Assembly (NCBI GenBank): GCA_949752735.1
Contig: OX457038.1
Span: 22,938,655-23,002,654, forward strand
Origin: Lumbricus terrestris
Taxonomy: Eukaryota > Annelida > Clitellata > Crassiclitellata > Lumbricidae
Direction of reading: 5' to 3'
Length of the DNA stretch: 64,000 nucleotides
Under the pieces are notes generated by a model. That model did not search any database. It saw only the letters and a list, made by a program, of their open reading frames with translations, and was not told the origin of the DNA. Position numbers and translations under genes: made by a program. How positions within the stretch are numbered: position 1 is the stretch's first letter; every line of letters begins with the position of its first letter. Below, in pieces: positions 52,204 to 63,200 of the stretch.

Positions 52204-54607
52204 GGGTCATTCCGCCTCATTTCAACAAATGGCTCCAGGTCGTCCATCTTGGATTTTCATGAAAATTTTTCAGAATGTTTATTATGGTATTAGAGGAAAC
52301 TATGCCAAATTTTAGATCAGAATCTTAAGTAGTTTTGAAGATATTAATTTTCAAAGACGTCTGGGGTGACCTCGTTTTCGACGTTTTGGGAGTCATGTCT
52401 AAATTTGTAACAACGTTCAGAAGCTCATAACTTCATTACTATAGCAGATGATTTTATGAAATTTTCAGGATGTTTAGTCTTTGTGGTTTAGATGACATGC
52501 TGAAGAAATGAAAGATCAGTCTTGAAAATTCTGATGTTAGGACCCAACTGAAAATGGTTTTAAAAAAACTTGCGGATGTCTGGCGATCATACTTTGCTGC
52601 CCTGGTGTGGCCAAATTGAATTTTTTAAAAAGAATATTTAAACAACTTGTGATACTAATGTACTTTCTCTACAAAAATATGCAAAAATTTTGAATTTCTG
52701 ATGCATGCCTACTGCCATATGGCCTTCCAAATTTGGAAAATTCCATTCCGAAGACCATTTTCAAGGTCAAAGATCATCATGTTTGTTAGGTCATGGAGCA
52801 ATAAAATTTACATCATTGGAAAGAGCAGCTCAGATACTCTAAGTGCACCAAAATTTGTGATGGAGTCTCTTCTTGTTCGTGCAATATTTTTTTTTCAATT
52901 GTTTTTCTGCCTTCGCGAGTTTATAATGGAGTCAATATCAGGGCATTATATTGTGAAATAATATCTGTAATAAGTCAATTTTTTCAGATTTCAGTCTCCT
53001 CATCTTCCTCAGGTCTTGAAGTTATTAGGTGGATGTCTAACTTGATGAGTCACTATCATATGAAAGATATATCTAAGAGATACACATGCCCGAAAAAATG
53101 TAAATTGGCATTTGTGCAGCATTTACAAATTTATAAATTTAAAATTTCAAGGATTACAACCCAGATTTTTGCATATTTGGAAAGAACACAAAAAACTGAT
53201 TAGATGAAAAAAATATCAGCCCACTGGTTAATTTCCTAGCCGTGATATGACAGTCCAAACTTGCTGGATCGTGCCGTTTTTCGTGATTATTTTTGTGCCA
53301 CTTGAATTAAAAGCTAATCACGAGAAAATGGCACGATCCAGCAAGTTTGGACTGTCATATCACGGCTAGGAAATTAACCAGTGGGCTGATATTTTTTTCA
53401 TCTATTCAGTTTTTTGTGCTCTTTCCAAATATGCAAGAATATGGGTGGTAGTCCTTGTGATTTTAAATTTATAAGTCTGCAGATGTTGTACAAATGCCAT
53501 ATTGCATCATTCACGAGAAACGGCCTGATCTACCAAGTTTGGACTGCCATATCACGGCTAGGAAATTAACCAGTGGGCTGATATTTTTTTCATCTAATCA
53601 GTTTTTTGTGTTCTTTCCAAATATGCAAAAATCTGGGTTGTAATCCTTGAGATTTTAAATTTATAAATTTGTAAATGCTGCACAAATGCCAATTTACATT
53701 TTTTCGGGCATGTGTATCTCTTAGATATATCTTTCATATGATAGTGACTCATCAAGTTAGACATCCACCTAATAACTTCAAGACCTGAGGAAGATGAGGA
53801 GACTGAAATCTGAAAAAATTGACTTATTACAGATATTATTTCACAATATAATGCCCTGATATTGACTCCATTATAAACTCGCGAAGGCAGAAAACTGCCA
53901 CAATTGAAAAAAAAATATTGCACGAACAAGAAGAGACTCCATCACAAATTTTGGTGCACTTAGAGTATCTGAGCTGCTCTTTCCAATGATGTAAATTTTA
54001 TTGCTCCATGACCTAACAAACATGATGATCTTTGACCTTGAAAATGGTCTTCGGAATGGAATTTTCCAAATTTGGAAGGCCATATGGCAGTAGGCATGCA
54101 TCAGAAATTCAAAATTTTTGCATATTTTTGTAGAGAAAGTACATTAGTATCACAAGTTGTTTAAATATTCTTTTAAAAAAATTCAATTTGGCCACACCAG
54201 GGCAGCAAAGTATGATTGTCAGACATCCGCAAGTTTTTTAAAAACCATTTTCAGTTGGGTCCTAACATCAGAATTTTCAAGACTGATCTTTCATTTCTTC
54301 AGCATGTCATCTAAACCACAAAGACTAAACATCCTGAAAATTTCATAAAATTATCTGCTATAGTAATGAAGTTATGAGCTTCTGAACGTTGTTACAAATT
54401 TAGACGTGACTCCCAAAACGTCGAAAACGAGGTCACCCCAGACGTCTTTGAAAATTAATATCTTCAAAACTACTTAAGATTTTGATCTAAAATTTGGCAT
54501 AGTTTCCTCTAATACCATAATAAATATTCTGAAAAATTTTCATTAAAATCCGAGATGGTCGAACTGGAACTTTCTGAAAAATTTGTTGATTTGACATGGA
54601 ATGACCC
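52204..54607. mobile_element. giant foldback DNA element (2.4 kb, ~1.1-kb arms)
   Basis: Ends GGGTCATTCC and GGAATGACCC, with TAAA duplicated at both sides (52200-52203, 54608-54611). The left arm (52204-~53290) and right arm (~53510-54607) are reverse complements almost throughout: for example ACGTCTGGGGTGACCTCGTT at 52358 and its complement near 54425. In the centre a further partial inverted copy (53300-53505) adds a third stretch (CCTAGCCGTGATATGACAGT and its complement). No transposase. Such a structure would form a ~1-kb hairpin in RNA. Confidence 0.85.
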
Positions 54608-54611
54608 TAAA

Positions 54612-54852
54612 GTCAAGACAAAAGAATTGGGTAGGACATTTGCTGCGAGGAAACTCACTACAAAAAGAAATAATTGAAGGAAGATTGGATGGGAAAAGAT
54701 GCAGAGGAAGACCTAGACAGAAACTGCTGGACGGGATAATGGAAAAGGGCTACAGAGAACTTAAAGACATGGCACAACAGCGTGAAATATGGAGACATTG
54801 GACGTTCGCACCTGCCACTGGGCAGAGAACCTAAAGAAGAAGAAGAAGAAAT
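54612..54852 (+). mobile_element. RTE LINE copy F, C-terminus and 3' tail
   Basis: Frame 54601-54834 gives RQKNWVGHLLRGNSLQKEII and RCRGRPRQKLLDGIMEKGYR, continuing copy F after the foldback. It ends AACCTAAAGAAGAAGAAGAA, the family's (AAG)n tail. Confidence 0.8.
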
Positions 54853-55173
54853 AGGCCCCAATAGCGGGATCACTTCCTTCGGGTAGCCTATTGCTCCCTA
54901 CATTTCACAGTAATGATTGTACACTGAGCTATACCATCGCACTTGTTAACTGCAATTAATCACTTTGTGTACTATTATGAATGCATAATTGTCTGTTTGA
55001 TATTTTTTGGATCAATAAACAAGTTGAAGTCGAAGAAAGAAAGTGATTGTGTAATTAGTTAAAAAACGAGTATATGGCAATCCATCGTTTTAGTGTTATA
55101 AATTATTCCACCTGAGCAGCATGCATATTTCATCAATCTGATCACTCATTTTACAATTACCTTATATTTAGAT
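54853..55173. other. non-coding DNA, possible retroelement 3' end
   Basis: No gene. TTTTTTGGATCAATAAACAA near 55002-55021 carries a polyadenylation-type signal and may be the tail of an older retroelement. The last 8 bases are the ATTTAGAT target site. Confidence 0.35.
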
Positions 55174-55988
55174 AGGGCCCCCAAAAATTTGCGCCAAAAA
55201 ATTGGAAAAATTGCGCACCAAAAACGGTAAATTTGCGCGAATTTTGCGCAAGTTAAAAAATAAAAATGTTCGTTATTGTATCAATGAATCAGTGTACCAA
55301 AGTATCTAACAGTGTTTTTGTCATTAAGTGTAAAGCTTTGGCATTCTAGATATTAGGCAATCAAGCCAAAAATGCAGTTACAAAGTTCCTATATAACCAC
55401 AAGATGATGTATTCAGACGATCGCAAATAATTTAAATTTTGCAAAATTTACGTCCACCGAAATCTACGCTCATTACAAATGTAGGCATAACTTCAAAATA
55501 GTATATACACCGGTATATGCCTATATTATAATGAAGCCTTCCGTCTTTGTGTTCACGCCTGACGCCTATAGATTAAATGCGTTCGTTCTGTCATAAGCCG
55601 AGACAGCAAGCGATGCTGCTGTGTGACCGCTTTGAGAAACTTCGTCTAACACATTTTATTGTGTGGCCGTGAAGTTCTGGAATTTTTATACTATAAGTTT
55701 GTGCGTAACTACCAAAAATATCGATCTTTAACTAAAAATTAATCTATAATTTGATCCCGTTCGGCGGCCGCTATTTTCATTATCGCCCATCGGTCGTCGC
55801 TGCCATGTTGAACTGTCATGGGCCGCTTTGATTTTAAGTCAATCAAAGCCCAATTTAGATAAATTAGCAAGATTTTGTCAAAATTTGCGCTAAAATCGCG
55901 CGGATTGCCAATTTTTGCGCTGTTGCGCTAAACCTGAAAATTTGCGCAAAATTTGCGCTGCGCAAGATCGCGAATTTCTGGGGGCCCT
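55174..55988. mobile_element. hAT-like MITE H2 with TTTGCGC-rich ends (815 bp)
   Basis: Exact 8-bp duplication ATTTAGAT (55166-55173 and 55989-55996). Ends AGGGCCCCCAAAAATTTGCG and inverted AGGGCCCCCAGAAATTCGCG. Subterminal DNA is full of TTTGCGC words in both orientations. Partial relatives lie at 58023-58910 and, inverted, at 62561-62636. Confidence 0.85.
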
Positions 55989-56027
55989 ATTTAGATATGT
56001 TATCATGCGATGTACTACCCAGACGAC

Positions 56028-56290
56028 CAAGGCCGTAGCCAGGATTTTATTTCGGGGTGTTTACTCGACCGTGAACAAGCCCACGAGCAACAGAATCAAC
56101 TGACTAATGTTTTTGGGGAAGCATCATGAGCTCTCATAGTCTCATAGCGGGTCTTTGGCGGCCAGTACATTGCACAATGTGGTTTTTACATCATAATATG
56201 CCATAGTAAATGAATTGTTTGATTTTTACATTATTTACTTGTTGGGAGGGGGTGTTCAAACACCCAAAACACCTCCTAGCTGAGACCTTG
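56028..56290. mobile_element. hAT-like MITE H3 (263 bp)
   Basis: CAGACGAC occurs on both sides (56020-56027 and 56291-56298). Ends CAAGGCCGTAGCCAGG and inverted CAAGGTCTCAGCTAGG. The right flank is a LINE 3' UTR in which CAGACGACACCC is itself repeated, so the duplication is slightly less certain. Confidence 0.65.
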
Positions 56291-56500
56291 CAGACGACAC
56301 CCGCCTTGGTCAGACGACACCCACATTAGTAGATGTTCTTACCCCTTTGATCCTATGGTAACTCGACCCCGATCACCTTTGGACTACTCTTATGGACAAC
56401 CCTTTTGACGCAATGCAGTGTTCGTAATAAACCGGTGCCCTGCGCTTGGCTTTCGGGTGCCACTTTAGAAGTTTAGAGGTTACGATTACCCGAGTATGGA
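56291..56500 (+). mobile_element. 3'-UTR-only fragment of the LINE E family
   Basis: Matches the 3' UTR at 49300-49560: CAGACGACACCC, TGATCCTATGGTAACTCGAC, GGACTACTCTTA, CCCTGCGCTTGGCTTTCG and GAGGTTACGATTAC. No coding part is left, a typical severely 5'-truncated insertion. Confidence 0.75.
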
Positions 56501-56989
56501 GATGTATATGACTTCGGCCTAAACTAGCATTGTAAAAGCACAGAACTTAAATATTTTGTGTGATCGTTTGTGTTTGAAACGGTCTAGAACAAATCACATG
56601 CTATCTGTTATTTCGTTGGAATACCGGTTAATTTCTGCCGCTTATCATGATTGTATAATGTATATGTTGTGTTCTTTAGCTTATTTAATAAAAAATAATT
56701 TTCTGGAATATGCGTTTTCATGGCTTCTTCAGCACTGACTGACTTTCTTACTTTTGTGGAAACATTGGGCTATTGATCGACATAGATCATAGTGCTCTAC
56801 TCTGTCCCTTTCTGGTGCGGCCATATTGTTTGCTCATGCATATCGACTACCGAGCGATCGTAAACCTTTACCCTTTACTAACTTACAGTAAAAATCCGAA
56901 TGGATTCAAACATGGGGAAATATGCTAAAATTGTTAAAGATTATTTATTTATAGCAATTTGATATAACGCCTCTTCAGGGTAACTACTC
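56501..56989. other. AT-rich DNA, no recognisable gene
   Basis: Only short chance frames. No repeat family identified. Confidence 0.5.
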
Positions 56990-58012
56990 AGGAGCGCTAC
57001 CAGCCCAACCCCAGAAAAAATAAGACAGTCTTAAGAACAGTGAGAAATGAAGCAGGACGACCAATAGGTATTTGATGAAAAATAACAGTTGGCTCATTCC
57101 AGATCGCAGGGCCAGCCACGAAGAAAGCATGGCGCTGCCTGATTGCGGTCTGTGAGCTTATGCAGCTGAACGAAGAGAGTAGCGGTGCTGTATGTGCATG
57201 GTGGAGCAGCACAGTTGCTGCAAGTATAAAGGGGCTAAGTCATCAAAACAGTGCCGGAACAAGACAAAAGGTTGGTATTCAATGCGCTGTGGGTAAGGGA
57301 GCCAGTGGAGTGCATTCTGCATGTACTTAGAGACAAGGCCAAACTTGGGAATGCGGCCTATGAGGCGGGCAGCGTTGCGCAGTACAATATTTAGGGGTCC
57401 TATCCGAGTGACCGGAAGTCCACCGTATATGGCACGCTGCAGTAGTCCAAACGTGAAACTACAAACGCATGAACAGGTGTTGAGGCTTCGCCGGGAGTCA
57501 AAGAGTGGGAAATGACCTTGTGCTGCCGAAGCTGGTAGTAACAGCATCTTCCTCTGGGGGCTGACTATCCGTGCCTCAGATTCACATTTCGGTGTAACCT
57601 TGTGCGCATTGCAAATTTATTTAATAATAATGATAATAATGATCAACGTTGTGGAATGCAGAGCTTTCGTCAAACAGGGAGATGAAAATAACCGGGGATC
57701 TATCGATAGCACCGTTGATGTCAGAGAGAAGGCAGACAAATAGAGTTTATGTGGAATGGCCCTTGTGGAAACCTGACTGAGAAATTGAGAGAAGGCAATT
57801 TTTCCAGATAGTGCATAAGCTGTGCAGCAACAACCTTCTCAATCATTTTAGACATAAATGTAACATTTGCTATTAGACTCAGCCTTATCAAGACCACTTG
57901 CCTTGATAACCGGAATAAGGATGAACCTCTTCTGGATCACAGGAAGAACTCCTTGAAGAGAGCCATTGCACAGGACTGTGAGATATGGCAGAAGCGTATC
58001 GATGCTCTCTTG
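56990..58012 (-). mobile_element. CR1/Jockey-like LINE with deleted RT core
   Basis: On the minus strand, 58012 onward reads ESIDTLLPYLTVLCNGSLQG, VIKASGLDKAES, then (shifted) SKMIEKVVAAQLMHYLEK and near 57690 LFDESSAFHNVDH (motif A region). An AAT/GAT-rich junction at 57615-57660 replaces the RT core. The 3' half reads IYGGLPVTRIGPLNIVLRNA, ALHWLPYPQRIEYQP and HAFFVAGPAIWNEPTVIFHQ. No YADD box remains. Confidence 0.7.
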
Positions 58013-58022
58013 GATAGGCCTT

Positions 58023-58910
58023 CCAGAAATTTGCGCTAAAAAAAGTGAAAAAATGCGCGCCAAAAACGATAAATTTGTGCGAATTTTCTACATAAATAAA
58101 GAGAAAATTGTACATTTATATAGAGCCCCTTCAAGAGAACTCCTCAGAGGCGCTGTCTTGACGGGGATGCATTTCAACAGTTTGGCACCTTTTCACTCCA
58201 AACCTTCACTACTGTGTCCGTCTCGGCATGGGACACGCAGTGGAGGGTTGGCGAATCTCTGCCACCATGGGGGCCAGGGTGGGGCAAAAACCCTCATTTT
58301 CTCTACTGGCCGTTTCCCTCACAGGCTTATTACAGCACTTTTCTTTCGAGCCCCATACGCATAAAAGCAGCGGTTGACATTGTTTTAGAGGTGTTTAAGG
58401 CCAGTGCTTTTGCCAGTCCGGATTTCATGGGTCGCTTACCGGTGGAGGTCGCAGTGTGGTGGGGTGTGGTGGTGGTCAGGGAGGGAGGTTGAGAGGGAGG
58501 ATGGGAGGTAGGGGAGAGTGGGAGGGATGGAAGGAGGATGGGAGGGATGGAGGGAGAGACATAGGGAGGGATTAGCAGGGAATGGCCCAAATCCTAAAAT
58601 TCCCGGGCAGCGCCGGGTACCCCTGCTAGTTTTGCTATATTTACATCCACCGAAATTTACGCTCATTACAACTACAACTTTAAGATAGTATTATATATGC
58701 CATTGCTTATATTATAATAAATAACCAAGTTACACGATATTCTGAATAGTTGCCTTCCGTCTTCGTGTGCACGCCTGATGCCCTATAGGTTAAATGCATT
58801 CGTTTCATCTTAAGCCGAGACAGCATGCATTTTTTTGTGTGGCCGTGAAGTTCTGGAATTTTTTATACTTTAAGTTTGTGCAATACTACCAAGCAGAGCT
58901 CTAAAAAATT
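58023..58910. mobile_element. H2-related MITE fragment, interrupted by a Helitron-type insertion
   Basis: 58023-58095 (AAATTTGCGCTAAAAAAAGT, GCGCGCCAAAAACGATAAAT) matches the left end of H2. 58625-58890 (TTTACATCCACCGAAATTTA, CTTCCGTCTTCGTGTGCACG, GTGGCCGTGAAGTTCTGGAA) matches its interior at 55450-55705. The right end is missing. The ~500 bp in between is the Helitron-like insertion. Confidence 0.7.
58130..58624 (+). mobile_element. Helitron-type element, 3' end recognisable
   Basis: Ends CCCGGGCAGCGCCGGGTACC followed by CCTGCTAGT: a GC-rich hairpin (CCCGG...CCGGG) a few bases before CTAG, with T as the next base, as Helitron termini require. The 5' boundary is not certain. Before the hairpin there is a purine-rich GGGAGG/GGATGG stretch (58480-58575). 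No Rep/helicase gene, so non-autonomous. Confidence 0.65.
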
Positions 58911-59114
58911 GGGTAGGTAGGTCAAAAAATATTTTTATTTTGGTGAAATATTTGTATAGTGACTATCCAAGAAATTATACTCCACTACTCTTTTTTGCAT
59001 AAAGGTACACGCTGCAACAAAGTACGTGTTCTAAACAAGTATAAACTGCCTATTTCCCTACTGTCTGCACCTAAAACTGCTCTAGAAAGCAATGCTATTA
59101 ATTTCATTTTGTTG

Positions 59115-59425
59115 ACATCCTTTCTGATAAAATCAGAAATGAAGACGTAAGGAAAAGAACATCTATGGAGAAATTGGAAGATATGCTGAAGAAAATGCGT
59201 CTGCGGTGGTTGGGACATCTACACAGATCGACTGAAGAAAGAATTATGGAGCAGGCAATGGACTGGACTCCGATTGGATGGGGGAGAAGGCGAGGTCGAC
59301 CCAGAAAGACCTGGCGAGATATGGTGATGCAGGACCTGGAGGATGGCGGAATGGCGTGGGAGGTGGCCAGGGCAGCTGCGGAGGACAGAGTGACGTGGAG
59401 GAACTGTGTCGCCCAATGCACTATT
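59115..59425 (+). mobile_element. RTE-like LINE C-terminal fragment
   Basis: The frame 59165-59425 encodes EDMLKKMRLRWLGHLHRSTE, RRRGRPRKTWRDMVMQDLED and DRVTWRNCVAQC, the C-terminal zinc-finger-like region after the RT in RTE-type elements, from a family distinct from copies C, D and F. No RT remains. Confidence 0.75.
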
Positions 59426-59880
59426 CACTGGCACTACAAGTGCGTGGAAGGACTAAGGTTTAAGGTGACATCTTTTCTGGTAAGATAAAGTGGGAAGGGA
59501 AGGGGAAGATGAGTGGGAACAGAACGTCACTGCTACAGGTCGTTCCAGACTGGCCGAGCCAGTGACTCTTTACACCTAGAGTTTATTTTCCCTAGTCACC
59601 GTTAGAGGTGGCTCAGGTGAGAATGATAAGGCTAGAGGTTTCTCAAGACTGGCAGCCAGGAAGTAGTTAGGCAGGTGTGAAACTCTAATGCAGTGTCCAG
59701 CGCTTCTGAGTAGTTAGCTTGAAGAGGCGCTATAGAAATTGAGAGATCAATAAAATAAAATGAAACATTCTATTCACTTGAAAACTGTTCTTTTTGGCCA
59801 TGCTTTAGTCAGGAGCCCCTCTGAGCAGTTCCTTGAAGAGGTGCTATATAAATACTTGAATGAATGAATGTTAAATCCTT
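59426..59880 (+). repeat. two L2-type 3' tails in series
   Basis: TTGAAGAGGCGCTATAGAAA at about 59718 and TTGAAGAGGTGCTATATAAA at about 59832, each followed by a short tail (AATAAAATAAAAT; GAATGAATGAATG). These are typical ends of L2-mobilised LINEs or SINEs. Confidence 0.5.
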
Positions 59881-60924
59881 CACCAAAGGGTGCTCGAAAT
59901 AAAAGAGAACTGCTCAGTGAGCGGAAGAGAGCAGAGTTAGTAGAAGAGAGCACTCTGACCACAAAAAGGCACAGTAAACACAAGAGCACAGTGAGCAAAA
60001 GAGAGCAGAAAGAGGCAGAGAGTAAAGCAGGGCACAGTGATCACAGGAGAGCTTAGTTAGCTAAGGAAATTAAAGTGAGCAAAAATGGACTGTCTTAGGA
60101 TGGACAAACAGCTAGTTAAACTATAAACTTGCAGCAGGCTGTGTATAGCCATCATGTGCTACAGGCTAGATGGCCCTGTACTCAATGCCTGCAATGAGCT
60201 ACCATGAGAAAACCCTCCTAATGAACCGGACAGTCCGGTATTTACACAATCTGTCCGGTTAGAAATTTCATACATTACCGGACATGGCGGTGTCCGGTCA
60301 ATTATAATTACTAGCAACAAGTGTTGAAGTGTAGTTTCTTGGGTCCATAAAAAGACACCAACTTGCGATTTTCCAAATAGCATTACAGCAATTTCTGCCC
60401 CTTCGAATGCACTCGGGTGACTCAGCCTGAGGTATGTGGTACGTAGACATTCAGAGAGATAAGGGAATATATTATGCTATATATGCTTAATATGGCTGGC
60501 TGCATAAGTATATAATTGGAGACAGTGATTAAGAGAATCACACAAGCCAGGCTAAACCAACCGTTCAGCCGTGTGCAGGTTATCCGATATAGCCCAGTTC
60601 TATCGACATGATGAATGTCACAGCTCCAGAGTTCTTCATATTATTATGCCTTAAATATATTAATTCTGCTCATCGCCAACTGCCCCACCTCCTCCCACCA
60701 TCGCCCCAACATCACAAGTCTCAGAATTAGGGTGACATCAGATCTATCATCATAATACCTTCCACGAAAATCAGCTTTTCATGCATGACGACAGGGTTGC
60801 AGTATATCAAATTTCTAGCCGTTGCATTCTAGTTAGGCCCACGGACCACCCATACGACGCGAAATCCCGGATGGCACTTTTTATCTAAATGTCCGACGCC
60901 AAAATCAAGCTGGGCCGCTGCTTG
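59881..60924. other. non-coding DNA without recognisable genes
   Basis: A low-complexity AGAGAGCAGA/AAGCACAGTG-rich stretch occupies 59900-60050. Around 60225-60300 the word GTCCGGT/ACCGGAC is repeated four to five times in both orientations. Nothing else is recognised. Confidence 0.4.

Positions 60925-60990
<66 letters not shown>
60925..60990. repeat. (TA)n microsatellite, about 33 units
   Basis: Uninterrupted TA dinucleotides. Confidence 0.98.
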
Positions 60991-60992
<2 letters not shown>

Positions 60993-61214
60993 TCCGGTAA
61001 TTTACTCAAGGCTGCCTGGCAACCCTAACGGCAATGTCACCGTATTATGTCAATACAAATTTAAGAAAAAAAAGTAAACAAATAAAAAAACTTTTTTAAA
61101 TAAAAAAATTTCACAAATTTATTTGAGTCACGGCAATGAAAGAGAATCGGTCGGGTTACCGGAAACACAACATTATTATTTTTGGCCTGATGGAAGGAAT
61201 TCAGGATTAAATTG

Positions 61215-62454
61215 ATTGAAACTAACACAATCTTGTACTGTAAATATCTTTATTGTACTTAACCTTTTCAACGTGTATCCTGGCACGGCACCAGGATGTC
61301 AAAACATGCCGCAGTACTTATCCCGACGCGGCGCTGGGATAGAAAGAATAATATATTGGTACGCAGTAGGCGGTTGCCATGGGCAGCAGTAACGAAAAGG
61401 TTAAACATTCAATGTATTGTGGCGAAATCCCCTTTCTCTTCACTTAAAGTCCTCTTCGGTCTTCTTGGGTTTCCTCCTGCCCGGTGGTGTGACTTGTACC
61501 AGGATGCCGTCACCACCATGCTACATATGTCGCTCAGTCCACTCCTACGGTCTGTCGGGAGGTTCAGTCTTTATCAACGAAAGAACAACTCGACAACGGT
61601 TTTAGCATATAATGACGACTGCTTCGAAACAATAAATCAAACGCTGCACTCTAAAACGGAACTCTAAGACCCTTAGAAAACAGCTCGAGAATGGAACCCT
61701 GAACACAAAAATCCAACTCCTTATATACCTAGCGTCTGGTTAATAGTTCCGGTTGCAACCGCTTTTCCGCCTAGAGGTTAATTACAGCTCCTAACCAGCC
61801 ATTACTTCAACGCTAACCGTCGGTTAACATTCCCTGAAGTTTAACCAGGATACCTCGTGCATTTCGACTCGGTTAAGTTACAACCATTACCGACCAATAA
61901 TGCCATACAACCGCCGGTTCAACTTGCCTCATTCTTAATGGCCCAATTACCGGTACATGTATTCTGCCCGGTCAACTTCTCAGATCTCAACCGGGTCTAT
62001 TACAGGGCGAACTAGAGCCTTAACCAACGAACTTTAACTGCACCAGATAACCTCTTTTAGCAGTGGCGGATCCAGAACGTTTCGAAGGGGGCCAAAATTT
62101 TCGGTTGATGACCTTTTTTTTAGTCATCGACCAATTTTCCGGGAAAAAGATACCAATTCAACTGCCAAAAAAGTTGATGACTTTTTTTTAGTCATCGACC
62201 AATTTCCGGGAAAAGAAGATACCATTTTCGAACGGGGGGTCCACGTCCACACGATTTTTTAATGGGGGTGCCAGATGTCCTGTTTTTTTATTTATTTAAT
62301 GACTTGTTTAAACCAAATGGGGGGAGGGCACGTCCCATGCAATTTTTCAATGGGGGGCCATGGCCGGATTGGCCCCCCTGGATCCGCCCCTGTCTTTTAG
62401 CAACAAATGTACTTGATGCCCTCGCATGATTTCCTACTACAAGCGAAGTTCGCT
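61215..62454 (-). repeat. possible solo LTR (minus strand), interrupted by MITE H1
   Basis: Read on the minus strand it begins TGTAGCGAACTTCGC (62454). It has a TATA-like GGTATATAAGGAG at about 61730-61718 and an AATAAA at about 61251-61246, the spacing expected of U3-R-U5. No target duplication was found and the left end is unclear. Coding is absent. Confidence 0.4.
62061..62392. mobile_element. hAT MITE H1, copy 2 (332 bp)
   Basis: Exact 8-bp duplication TCTTTTAG (62053-62060 and 62393-62400). Ends CAGTGGCGGATCCAG and CTGGATCCGCCCCTG, as in copy 1. The body has an additional tandem repeat (GATGACTTTTTTTTAGTCAT-like) relative to copy 1. Confidence 0.9.
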
Positions 62455-62560
62455 ACATGCATAAACATTTGATACAAATTAAATTAATAGTTCCTGACAA
62501 ACAAATCAGATTCCATCATTGATTGATTGATTGAAAAATAATGTACTTTATAATTTTGTA

Positions 62561-62636
62561 ACTTGCGCAAATTCATGCAAATTTATTGTTTTTGGTGTGC
62601 ATGTTTTCCTTTTTTTTGGCAAATTTCTGGGGGCCT
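62561..62636 (-). mobile_element. H2 MITE terminal fragment (inverted)
   Basis: AACTTGCGCAAATTCATGCA, TTGTTTTTGGTGTGCATG and AAATTTCTGGGGGCCTATTT follow the reverse complement of the left end of H2 (55174-55255). The rest of the element is missing. Confidence 0.65.
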
Positions 62637-62881
62637 ATTTGTATGCAAGTTCATTTCAGTGTATTATTTTTTACTGAACTGTTTATTAATTTCGCTGAAA
62701 ATATGCTCAGTTGGATTCAGAGAAAATGTTTGTTAGGCATGGCAATTTGATATATTTTTGTACCAGGGAACTATATATTGTAAATGGTCAGATGACATAA
62801 GAGGAACTGAATATGAAAAGATAAAGCTAACTGATCTGATTTTGCTGTTGTGTAGTAATTAGGATTTATCTTCAATTTCAG

Positions 62882-63116
62882 AGAAAGAAGTGGTGCTGTC
62901 TGATTGTCTGACTGGCCTTCAATTCGATGGCTTGTGGTGTGACTCTTAGCTTGAAGCGAACCTTGGACTTTGATCCAGTGCATGACTCTGGTTCAGAACG
63001 CTCAATTAAGCGAAGACGCTGTACGCCTTTTACGATGTCTGTTGCTGCACCTCCAACCAAGCAGCACCAGATTAACAGATCGTTGTTCACACCCCTATCT
63101 TCCAAAATAACCAGTG
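62882..63116 (+). CDS. akirin: akirin, first coding exon (coding 62927-63116)
   Basis: The ATG at 62927 opens MACGVTLSLKRTLDFDPV, the N-terminus characteristic of akirins, followed by the basic nuclear localisation signal KRRRC (residues ~28-32) and a Ser/Pro-rich stretch (FTPLSSK). Akirins are small nuclear adaptors that bridge transcription factors such as NF-kB/Relish or Twist to SWI/SNF chromatin remodelling complexes. Coding stops at a consensus donor G|GTATGT (63117-63122) after 63 codons plus one base (phase 1). Upstream TCTTCAATTTCAG (ending 62881) with GCTAACTGAT at ~62826 looks like an acceptor and branch point, so a non-coding first exon probably lies to the left. Later exons are beyond the right edge. 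This is the only gene here with host-gene character. Confidence 0.85.
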
Positions 63117-63200
63117 GTATGTAATACTTATATGCTCTTAACAGGTTGGGTGTCTTGAAGTGGCGCTATATAAATGTACTATTACAATTTTCACTTCTGG
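63117..63200 (+). other. start of akirin intron with an L2-type 3' tail
   Basis: The splice donor GTATGT is at 63117-63122. TTGAAGTGGCGCTATATAAA at about 63155 is a LINE/SINE tail inserted just inside the intron. Confidence 0.6.

Noticed and set aside
58330..58666. Pro/Ser-rich minus-strand frames
   Set aside because: Translation of a purine-rich GGGAGG/GGATGG low-complexity tract near the Helitron end.
60889..61077. 62-codon frame with an Ile-Tyr repeat
   Set aside because: Produced by the (TA)n microsatellite.
61296..61667. 123-codon + frame
   Set aside because: No similarity recognised; it lies in the LTR-like block and its second half merely overlaps another chance frame.
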